Positions 56,177 to 64,000 of a stretch of DNA of 64,000 nt are shown here, in pieces (the stretch's first letter is position 1; each line of letters opens with the position of its first letter). The DNA comes from Beta vulgaris subsp. vulgaris (taxonomy: Eukaryota; Streptophyta; Magnoliopsida; Caryophyllales; Amaranthaceae), in the NCBI RefSeq assembly GCF_026745355.1, contig NC_079208.1, positions 57,894,892 to 57,958,891 of the forward strand. The letters are read 5' to 3'. The position numbers were made by a program, and so were the translations under genes. The notes under the pieces are model-generated. The model made no database searches, was not told where the DNA came from, and saw only the letters and a program-made list of their open reading frames with translations.

Positions 56177-58240
56177 TTAGCAAGGTTGCCAAATGGAAAG
56201 AGCACAAAGGGTTCTTCCTTTCCAACCTTGCAGCATCCAATTTCTATCTTCATCTACCACAAAATCCTTGTGGTAATTAGCTTTCACCATGGCTTTTGTT
56301 CTACCCAAAAGCTCCCTGTCTAATGAGAGCTGCTTGAATCCGGCTCGTCTTGTTCTCACCTGCCACTGCTTGTATGTTTCAGGTCTTTGAATCCTTTCAT
56401 TGCCCTCACATGCTATGACATTTAAACTTTCTTTTCCACATAATTCACTTTCAATCAGCAGCCTTCCATGATCTTCACGCGGAATAGTTTCTTCAAAAAC
56501 ATCAAACATAGCAGAGTAGTGGAATATTGCCTCTTTGAAACGAGTGACGAAAAATGGAGCATTGAACGTCCCATTCATAATTCCGTGAATGAAAAGACTG
56601 GGATTTAGCTGCTTGATTAACCTTAAGAAACCATCCTTTTGACTGTCTGCTTCAACTGTTTCATCAAGTAAAGTTCCAGAGCGGAACATACAGTTGACAA
56701 TTACCAGCTCATCGCCCTCGATTTTTACATCCTCTGGCCGTATGCTGTCCCACTTCTGTGCAATGGCCTGATACTGAAAAGGCACGTTAAATCTGTCACA
56801 ATAACCTGCCAAACGACGCCCTGTTGCCTCAACCCTTTCTGCTGGTCGAAATCCTTGCTGGGGGTAGTCTATTCCAGTAATCCGAAGTTTAACCGGGCCG
56901 CCAGGTCTCTTTGCAAGATTCTGTATGAGGCAGGGCCATTGCAAACCCAACAACACACCAAAATCGATAATGTGGATTTTTGTTGCTTTCTCAGCCAACT
57001 TCAAGATTTTATTGTTCGCCATAAAAAATGACATCCTTTTGCAAGGAATTGCAGAAACATATGTCCTGTAAGCTTTCAAGAAGTCTGATGATGAAATACG
57101 TGCATCAACAATATTACCAGATATTGTTGAACCAGTGCCAGCTAAGCGTGCCTCAAGACCATTAGCAAAATAATGAGCAAGCCTCTGGATGCTATCACCA
57201 TAAGGTGAAGAATGCTGCCTTATTTGCTTAAGCCTCTCATTTGCAACTCTAAGATCAAAGCTTGAAACTGCTTGAGCACAGTGATTGAGAAGGGTCCTCA
57301 GATCCACCTCTTCCACTACATTATTCTGCTTCTTACCACGAGTTGTTTTACCCTTGGACCCTTTTCCCTGCAACTTCTTGCTAATTCCGTTAGCGGAGGA
57401 TTCTTTATCACATAAGGAGAGATCATTTAAATCTTCCCTGCATAGAAGTATATCATCGTACTGTTCCATCTCAACATAATCTTCATTAGTAGAAGCTTGC
57501 TGCTTATTACTTCTTCCTCCTCCATAAGCACCATCATCTCTCTTATGGTTCTTCTTTCTCCTCGACCGACTCACCACTTTATCTTCTCTTTCCAAGGGTA
57601 CTGATGTAAGCGTGCTAGCAGGGGAGGTCGCTACCCCGTCTGCACAATCATCACTATTGCTTGACCCCGAAGATTGGGAATTTTGTTTCAACAGAGGATG
57701 AGAAAGATCACTCAAGCTTATAATAGGCTCAGATGGTGTTTGATTCATTCCCAAGTTCGACTCAATAGCAGTGTCACCATTGGAATAACCCTCAAATCGG
57801 TAACTACTATCCCAACTCCTCTCAAAACTAACATCCGGGTTTTCAATACTTTGATCTAAAAATGATGTAAGGTCATCAGAAGGTGAGTATTCCTCTCCTA
57901 GAGCATCATACAAAGATTTCTCAGTCGCTTCGAGAGCCCTGACATCTTGTACAGAAGCAGGAATCTCATCCAAATTCTCTTCCAGAAGAATATCACTCAA
58001 AAATTTAAGACAAGCATCAGAAAAATCAGGTGCATCTAAGGAATCTGAACTTATGCAACTCTCATTGAACTCAACAGATTGAGGTTTTTGATCAACCAAA
58101 GTATTATTTTCAAAGATCTCACCTAAACTAATCCCATTTCCAAAGTCTTGATGTGTGAAAAAGTTTGAAAGCAACTCAGGATTGTATTTGAATTCATAGC
58201 TTAGGCTTTCTAATTCAGGATCAACAAGCACAGGATACAT
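56177..58240 (-). CDS. GRAS transcription regulator, LISCL subfamily (minus-strand copy 2)
   Basis: Single coding exon, 687 aa, from MYPVLVDPELESLSYEF (ATG 58240-58238). The frame is open for 44 more codons upstream, but a leader intron (58347-58526, donor CCAG|GTATCA) and conservation with the other copies favour the MYPVLV start. It has all LISCL N-terminal motifs and GRAS subdomains: VDLRTLLNHCAQAV, IHIIDFGVLLGLQWP, FIHGIMNGTFNAPFFVTRF and NWMLQGWKGRTL, ending LSIWQPC. A stretch of ~90 residues from VDLRTLL through SSSDFLKAYRTYVSAIP is identical to copy 3, so the two are recent duplicates or have undergone conversion. Intact. Confidence 0.95.
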   Translation of the reverse strand: MYPVLVDPELESLSYEFKYNPELLSNFFTHQDFGNGISLGEIFENNTLVDQKPQSVEFNESCISSDSLDAPDFSDACLKFLSDILLEENLDEIPASVQDVRALEATEKSLYDALGEEYSPSDDLTSFLDQSIENPDVSFERSWDSSYRFEGYSNGDTAIESNLGMNQTPSEPIISLSDLSHPLLKQNSQSSGSSNSDDCADGVATSPASTLTSVPLEREDKVVSRSRRKKNHKRDDGAYGGGRSNKQQASTNEDYVEMEQYDDILLCREDLNDLSLCDKESSANGISKKLQGKGSKGKTTRGKKQNNVVEEVDLRTLLNHCAQAVSSFDLRVANERLKQIRQHSSPYGDSIQRLAHYFANGLEARLAGTGSTISGNIVDARISSSDFLKAYRTYVSAIPCKRMSFFMANNKILKLAEKATKIHIIDFGVLLGLQWPCLIQNLAKRPGGPVKLRITGIDYPQQGFRPAERVEATGRRLAGYCDRFNVPFQYQAIAQKWDSIRPEDVKIEGDELVIVNCMFRSGTLLDETVEADSQKDGFLRLIKQLNPSLFIHGIMNGTFNAPFFVTRFKEAIFHYSAMFDVFEETIPREDHGRLLIESELCGKESLNVIACEGNERIQRPETYKQWQVRTRRAGFKQLSLDRELLGRTKAMVKANYHKDFVVDEDRNWMLQGWKGRTLCALSIWQPC

Positions 58241-59607
58241 CACAAAAACTAAAACTAAAAGAAAAACAGGGTTTTGACTAATTTCTCTCAGACAATAGAT
58301 CAAACAGCTTGTGGGTATGGAAGAAAATTTGTTTTGTATTGTAAATCTAGAAAATTTCAAGGTACACAGCAAAATCTACCAGCTAAGTGGAACAAAAGTC
58401 AATCACAAACATCTACCAGAAGGATAAACTAACAATACAACAAATAAAACAAAGGTTTTGACTTTCTGGGTGACTATAAATCTTTTAATCCAATGAAAAT
58501 AACAGAGTGAGTTGCTAGAAGTGATACCTGGAATTCGAAGAGAGAAAATTGTATAAAATGGAAGCAAGATCTATAATAAAGGAACAACAATCACTCATTT
58601 ATAAGAAACCTTCAACTCTTCAAGGAACACACTTGAACTTGGACAAAAAGTAAGGTGACCCACACGGAATTTATGAATTCTGGGTCAACGTTCTAGGCTC
58701 TCTTCTGTGTCAAATGTTATTTACTCGTGACATTCGATGTTAGAGTAGTTGGCTACTTCTCCGACTTTTAGTTGGAACTCGGAAGACGAGTGATTAAATC
58801 TCACTAAGTTGAATTCATTCAAGAAAGGTTTTTCCTTTAAAAAGATAGATAGAGAATGAAGGACAATGCTATACCATTTATTGTGAATCAGTAATTTAAT
58901 AATGGTTAAGGCTTATAAGGATGTGGAGGAATTGAGGAAGGACTAGTTTGTGTTCGTGTTAATGCATGATAATTGTATGATAATAGAAAGTTAATATAAT
59001 AAAATGTTCGATAATAGAATTAATTCATATAATCTCATAAACTTTAGTACTAACAACTAATAATTCATAAAAAGCCATAAATTTTATCGAAAACACTTAA
59101 GCACAGTTCCAAATACATAAATGTACAAAATATGGGTATTTGTTGTTCGGTCATTTTAGTTTTTTTGTATCCAATCACCCTCAATCTAAACCGATTCACA
59201 CATCCAAAATTTTCAGAAAAAATCAATTTTAATTCGACGCCAGCGAAGTTCAAGCCTGATCAAAATTACTAAATCAATTTGCATTAGATTGAATTTTGAT
59301 TTTCATCGAATAACTTTCAATCCTAATTATTATCCTATAATCGATGTTCACACCCACTTTGTGTAATTATTAAATATCCCGCTACCAATATAGCAAAGAA
59401 AACTATATTTTCAAAAGTGAAGATAGTACATCATTAAAAGCAAACAAAAAGAAGTTAGCATACCCTAAAAGTTCAAAAAAATTACACTACATGTTAATTA
59501 CGCTTAATTTGTTAGTTAGCCCTTAAGTCTTTAAAGGGTCTGTTAGCCAGATTAGATTCATGCATTTGATAATATAAATTTAAGTGATTGCAAGTTAGTT
59601 CAGTCTC
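58241..59607 (-). other. Leader and promoter of GRAS copy 2, then spacer
   Basis: 5' UTR with intron 58347-58526. ACTCATTTATAAG near 58593 corresponds to the TATA region of copy 1. From about 58740 the sequence is AT-rich spacer without a gene. 59550-59605 is the outer part of the duplicated 3' flank of copy 3. Confidence 0.55.
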
Positions 59608-59727
59608 AGCCTCCTCCTCTCCGCTCTCTCACACTTCCTCCTCAAACAACCCTAATCGTATTCTTCTAGTATGGGGTTGCCATCATCGTTGATGGTGGTC
59701 ATCTTCCTATTCATCTTTTTTTTTCGG

Positions 59728-60720
59728 TTTTTTCACCAGGTACCCCTGTGGTTTTTCAGGGTACCGCTCCTTTTTTTTTAGTGCACCAGGTACCCTTACT
59801 ATTTCAATAAAACTCACGAAATGCCCTTAATGACTAACGGTGTTAAGTTTCCTTTTGTCATTAACCCTAATTAATCTTATAATCCTAATTAACTCTTTAA
59901 CCCTAACTCTTAAGCCCTAATCCTAACACCTAACCCCAACCTTCACCACCCAACCACTACCTACCCCCACCCCTCCCTCACCCACGTAGCCTCCCACTCC
60001 TCCACCTCCACCCCCGTCGAATTCCTCCACCCCCACCCTCGTCGAATTCCCCCCTCCCACCCCCACCCCCGTCGAATTCCCCCCTCCCCACCCCCTCCCT
60101 CGTCGAATTCCCTTTCTATTTGTTGCTGTTCTTAATCTCTCTCTCCTCCTTCGTGGATTTCGAAAACTGATTTCATGGATTTCGAAAATTATTTTCGAAA
60201 ATCGATTGGGGAGGGTGAGAGGAGGTGAGGTAGTGGATGGTTTGGTGTCGTGATGTTGATGAGCGGCACAGTGGTGGCGGTCTGTTGCGATGGGAGTATG
60301 AGAGGAGGTGAGGTGGTGGGACTTTGAGAAAATTGACAGGGGAGGGGGTTGTTGCTAGGGGAGGGGGGCTACTACCGGGGGTGGTGGGGGGGTGGGTTGG
60401 GGAAATCGACGGGGGAGGGCTGCTGCAGGGGGTGAGGGAGGGAGGGGAGGTGGTAGTGGTGGTTGGGTGGTCAAATTGTGGTGGCGGCATGATTAGGGTT
60501 TAAAGTTATGGGGGTAGGGTAGGGTTAGAGGTTAGGGTTTAGTTTGTTAATTAGGGTTAGAGGGGTTAATTAACCCTAATGACTAATGAAAACTTGACAC
60601 CGTTAGTCATTAAGGGTATTTTGTACATTCTACTCTCAAAGTAAGGGTACCTGGTGCATTAAAAGAAAGGATGGGTACCCCATGAATTTTGAAAAACCAC
60701 AGGGGTACTTGGTGAAAAAA
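59728..60720. mobile_element. Long-inverted-repeat (foldback/MULE-like) element
   Basis: The left end TTTTTTCACCAGGTACCCCT and the right end AGGGGTACTTGGTGAAAAAA are inverted. The similarity extends inward for roughly 150 bp or more (CACCAGGTACCCTTACT; CCCTTAATGACTAACGGTGT; TTAACCCTAAT). About 993 bp with no transposase. Target-site duplication not resolved because both flanks are T/A runs. Confidence 0.75.
60017..60112 (+). repeat. Short tandem repeat with GTCGAATTCC core
   Basis: Four GTCGAATTCC cores separated by C-rich CCCCACCC-type spacers lie at about 60017, 60047, 60072 and 60103, inside the long-inverted-repeat element. Confidence 0.75.
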
Positions 60721-60766
60721 TCCTTTATTTTCTTCTAATTTTTATTGTTTTTGTTACTAATCTTCT

Positions 60767-60833
60767 CTCTCTCTCTCCCTCCCCCCCCCTCTCTCTCCTC
60801 CCTCCCCCCTCCCCCCCCCCCCCCCCTCCCTCT
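60767..60833 (+). repeat. Pyrimidine/poly(C) tract
   Basis: A nearly pure C/T run including a stretch of about 17 Cs, in the LINE-like element. Such runs are unstable and prone to assembly length errors. Confidence 0.85.
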
Positions 60834-61420
60834 GTGAGAGTTTTTTACCCAACTTTTGGATTCTTTCTTTTCTTCCATGAAATTTGGTGGAAGTTTAAAA
60901 AATGGTATCATAGATTTTTGCTATTGATTGAATTTCAAGACCATCAACATCGAGATATTGGAAATTCGGTTACATGCAACATGGTTAAATCAAGCATTTT
61001 CTTGCCTAAACTATGTCAGAATGATAGACTGGCGCATGAATAGCTGTGTGATTCAACAAATACAAAGGAGATATTGTATTGCTCGATTTGGATAAATTGT
61101 AGTTTCTTGGTTGATGAATTTGATGTAATTCTTGTCTGATTACAATTTTTTTTTCTTTAATACTTATTGTAAATATCGTTGACCTTCAATTACTGAAGTT
61201 TCTCCTTCAATAAAAAAGTTAGCTCCCCTGGATCAAGCTAGAAAAAGGTGGGAAGAAACGGCACAAAACCAAGACATAAAGAAAAAAGTTCTAGCTGTTT
61301 TCATTATATAATCAAACAAAATCTTAACCATAAAATTCAAAAACACCATATTACAAAAATTGGAAGGGGGAGGGGGGGAAGTAAGGCTAAAATTTACATA
61401 AACTAATGCAACAGAGGTAC

Positions 61421-63484
61421 TTAGTTGTAGCAAGGTTGCCAAATGGAAAGAGCACAGAGGGTTCTTCCTTTCCAACCTTGCAGCATCCAATTTCTATCTT
61501 CATCTACCACAAAATCCTTGTGGTAATTACCTTTCGCCATGGCTTTTGCTCTACCAAAAAGCTCCCTGTTTAACGAGAGCTGCTTGAATCCAGCTCGCGT
61601 CGTTCTCACTTGCCACTGCTTGTATGTTTCAGGTCTTTGAATCCTCTCAGTGCCCTCACATGCTATGACATTTAAAGTTTCTTTTCCATATACCTCACTC
61701 TCAAGAAGCATCCTTCCATGATCTTCACGTGGAATAGTTTCCTCAAAGATATCAAACACAGCAGAGTAGTGGAATATTGCCTCTCTGAAACGAGTGATGA
61801 AAAATGGAGCATTGAATGTCCCATTCGTAACCCCATGAATGAAAAGGCAGGGATTTAGCTGTTTGATTAACCTTAAGAAAGCATCCTTTTGACTATCCGC
61901 CTCAACTGTTTCATCGAGTAAAATTCCAGAGCGGAACATACAGTTGACAATTACCAGCTCATCACCCTCGATTTTTACATCCTCTGGCCGTATGCTGTCC
62001 CACTTCTGTGCAATGGCCTGATACTGAAAAGGCACGTTGAATCTCTCACAATAACCTGCCAAACGACGCCCTGTTGCCTCAACCCTTTCTGCTGGTCGAA
62101 ATCCTTGCTGGGGGTAGTCTACTCCAGTAATGCGAAGTTTAACCGGGCCACCAGGTCTCTTTGCAAGATTCTGTATGAGGCAGGGCCATTGCAAACCCAA
62201 CAACACACCAAAATCGATAATGTGGATTTTTGTTGCTTTCTCAGCCAACTTCAAGATTTCATTGTTCACCATAAAAAATGACATCCTTTTGAAAGGAATT
62301 GCAGAAACATATGTCCTGTAAGCTTTCAAGAAGTCTGATGATGAAATACGTGCATCAACAATATTACCAGATATTGTTGAACCAGTGCCAGCTAAGCGTG
62401 CCTCAAGACCATTAGCAAAATAATGAGCAAGCCTCTGGATGCTATCACCATAAGGTGAAGAATGCTGCCTTATTTGCTTAAGCCTCTCATTTGCAACTCT
62501 AAGATCAAAGCTTGAAACTGCTTGAGCACAGTGATTGAGAAGGGTCCTCAGATCCACCTGTTCTACTACATCATTCTGCTTCTTACCACGACTTATTTTA
62601 CCCTTGGAGCCTTTTCCCTGCAACTTCTTGCTGATTCCGTTAGTGGAGGATTCTTTATCACGTAAGGAAAGATCATTTAAATCTTCCCTGCATAGAAGTA
62701 TATCATCGTACTGTTCCATCTCAACATAATCTTCATTAGAAGAAGCTTGCTGTTTATTACTTCTTCCTCCTCCATAAGCACCATCATCTCTGTGACGATT
62801 CTTTCTCCTCGACCGACTCACCACTTTATCTTCTCTTTCCAAGGGTACTGATGTAAGCGTGCTAGCAGGAGAGGTCGCTAACCCATCTGTGCAATCATCA
62901 CTATTGCTTGACCTTGAAGATTGGGAATCTTGTTTCAACAAAGGATGAGAAAGATCACTCAAGCTTAAGATGGGCTCAGCTGGTGTTTGATTCAACCCCG
63001 AGTGGGAATCAATAGCGGTTTCACCATCGACATAACCTTTAATCCCATAACTACTATCCCAACTCCTTGTAAAACTAAATTCCGGGTTTTCAGTACTTTG
63101 ATCTAAAGATGAAGTAAGGTCACCAGAAGGTGAATAATTCTCTCCTAAAGCATCATACAAAGATTTCTCAGTCGCTTCGAGAGCCCTAACATCTTGTACA
63201 CTAGCAGGAATCTCATCCAAATTCTCTTCCAGAATATCACTCAAGAATTTGAGGCAAGCATCAGAAAAATCAGGTGCATCTAAGGAATCTGAACTTATGC
63301 AACTCTCATTAAAATCAACAGATTGAGGTTTTTGATCAACCAAATTATTATTATCAAATATCTCACCTAAACTAATCCCATTTCCAAAGTCTTGATGTGT
63401 GAAAAAGTTTGAGAGCAACTCAGGATTGTATTTAAGTTCATGGCTCATGTTTTCTAATTCAGGATCAACAAGCACAGGATACAT
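61421..63484 (-). CDS. GRAS transcription regulator, LISCL subfamily (minus-strand copy 3)
   Basis: Single coding exon, 687 aa, from MYPVLVDPELENMSHE (ATG 63484-63482). It carries the full motif set: DFSDACLKFLSDILEENLD (one Leu shorter than its sisters), ATEKSLYDALGENYSP, VDLRTLLNHCAQAV, IHIIDFGVLLGLQWP, RRLAGYCERFNVPFQYQ, FIHGVTNGTFNAPFFITRF and NWMLQGWKGRTL. The C-terminus reads IWQPCYN because a one-base change just after the Cys codon moves the stop by two codons. The leader intron is about 63579-63760 with the same donor as the sister genes. Intact; closest to copy 2. Confidence 0.95.
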   Translation of the reverse strand: MYPVLVDPELENMSHELKYNPELLSNFFTHQDFGNGISLGEIFDNNNLVDQKPQSVDFNESCISSDSLDAPDFSDACLKFLSDILEENLDEIPASVQDVRALEATEKSLYDALGENYSPSGDLTSSLDQSTENPEFSFTRSWDSSYGIKGYVDGETAIDSHSGLNQTPAEPILSLSDLSHPLLKQDSQSSRSSNSDDCTDGLATSPASTLTSVPLEREDKVVSRSRRKNRHRDDGAYGGGRSNKQQASSNEDYVEMEQYDDILLCREDLNDLSLRDKESSTNGISKKLQGKGSKGKISRGKKQNDVVEQVDLRTLLNHCAQAVSSFDLRVANERLKQIRQHSSPYGDSIQRLAHYFANGLEARLAGTGSTISGNIVDARISSSDFLKAYRTYVSAIPFKRMSFFMVNNEILKLAEKATKIHIIDFGVLLGLQWPCLIQNLAKRPGGPVKLRITGVDYPQQGFRPAERVEATGRRLAGYCERFNVPFQYQAIAQKWDSIRPEDVKIEGDELVIVNCMFRSGILLDETVEADSQKDAFLRLIKQLNPCLFIHGVTNGTFNAPFFITRFREAIFHYSAVFDIFEETIPREDHGRMLLESEVYGKETLNVIACEGTERIQRPETYKQWQVRTTRAGFKQLSLNRELFGRAKAMAKGNYHKDFVVDEDRNWMLQGWKGRTLCALSIWQPCYN

Positions 63485-64000
63485 CACAAAAACAGGAGAA
63501 AAAACAAGGGTTTTAGCTAATTTCTCTCAGACAAAAGATCAAACACTTTATGGGTATGAAAGAAAATTGGTTTTTGTACTATAATTCAGAGAAATTGAAA
63601 GTTATAGAACAAAAATTAACAACCAAGTGTAGCAAAAATCAATTAGAAACATATATGAAGAAAAGTATCAAAGGATAGAATTATAAGATAACATATAAAT
63701 TAAAGCTTTTGGCTTTCTGGGTGAGTAAAAACAACAGAGAGAAGTTGCTAGAAGTGATACCTGGAAGAGAGAAAATTGTAGAAAATGATGGCAAGATTCA
63801 CTGCAAAAGACCAACAAATACAATCACTCATATAAAATCTGTAAATATATAGAAATTGGATACTACTATGTTTTAACTGCTAAGGATGGAAGAAGTTTCA
63901 AGGAAGACGATTAGTCAGACACTCTGACACAAAGATAAGGGAGCCCCAGCAAAATTTTGTGAATTCTTGGTCAACTCCTCGACTACCTCAAAATTCAAAT
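63485..64000 (-). promoter_or_regulatory. Leader, leader intron and promoter of GRAS copy 3
   Basis: The 5' UTR is split by an intron ending TTATAG (63579) and starting CCAG|GTATCAC (63760). A minus-strand TTTTATATGAGTGATTG (about 63821-63837) is the counterpart of the TATA region of copies 1 and 2. The promoter runs past the window end. Confidence 0.55.

Larger units (their letters stand above)
59608..61221 (+). mobile_element. LINE-like poly(A) retroposon interrupting the duplicated GRAS 3' flank
   Basis: A CT-rich leader with AACCCTAATCG and an ATG beside a short palindrome (GCCATCATCGTTGATGG) begins the element. The 3' part (60940-61215) resembles the retroposon at 12271-12885 read on its minus strand: shared AACTATGTCAGAATGATAGA, GTATTGCTCGAT, TTCTTTAATA and CTTCAATTA, then an A-rich end. 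In copy 2 the flanking DNA is continuous (CAGTCCCTGGATCAAGC, ~55978); here it is split. AAGTTAG on both sides may be a short duplication. A second element (59728-60720) sits inside. No reverse transcriptase seen. Confidence 0.7.

Noticed and set aside
58241..58372. Upstream in-frame extension of GRAS copy 2 (44 codons)
   Set aside because: It lies in the leader, includes a leader-intron acceptor region, and the sister genes start at the conserved MYPVLVDPE.
1..64000. CRISPR array, bacterial operon, viral insertion or new defence system
   Set aside because: Nothing of this kind was seen; all coding content is plant nuclear genes or plant transposons.

Overview
The window is plant nuclear DNA, almost certainly from a flowering plant and probably a eudicot. 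It has GT-AG introns, AT-rich introns and spacers, plant gene families (sucrose synthase, GRAS/LISCL, mitochondrial FtsH, UFD1) and dense plant transposons (Ty1/copia, Stowaway, hAT, PIF/Harbinger-like, LINE). I cannot name the species. The sequence shows no prokaryotic operon, CRISPR array, rRNA or tRNA gene.

Layout. 1-539: 3' end of a copia element with its LTR. 540-4150: repeats and MITEs, ending in a promoter. 4151-9746 (+): eight-exon gene for a mitochondrial AAA protease of the FTSH3/FTSH10 type. 9747-14560: repeat-rich spacer with an hAT MITE, two Stowaways and a poly(A) retroposon. 14561-21549 (+): HAD pyrimidine 5'-nucleotidase-like gene whose third intron holds a 4.7 kb antisense copia element with almost identical LTRs. 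22408-25087 (-): UFD1. 25878-29776 (+): MPP6-like exosome cofactor, divergent from UFD1. 30274-35603: MITE-rich spacer with a nested stack of four elements. 36278-38362 (+): a LISCL-type GRAS gene. 40129-44224 (+): 13-exon sucrose synthase. 45385-63484 (-): three closely related LISCL-type GRAS genes. The first two are separated by a copia element inserted in a LINE remnant. The second and third are separated by a LINE-like element that itself carries a long-inverted-repeat element.

The host genes are ordinary nuclear housekeeping or regulatory genes: mitochondrial protein quality control, nucleotide or phosphate metabolism, CDC48-linked ubiquitin processing, exosome RNA decay, sucrose cleavage and transcriptional regulation. 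They do not form a pathway cluster. The only functional grouping is the GRAS set, with one diverged copy on + and three on -, consistent with local tandem duplication.

I found no convincing undescribed biological system. The most informative content is transposon history that can be read from the sequence itself: target-site duplications, empty sites supplied by paralogous repeats, and nesting order. A second point is a sucrose synthase that lacks the usual N-terminal phosphoserine segment. Exon boundaries were placed by hand from splice signals, reading phase and family resemblance; transcript data were not available.
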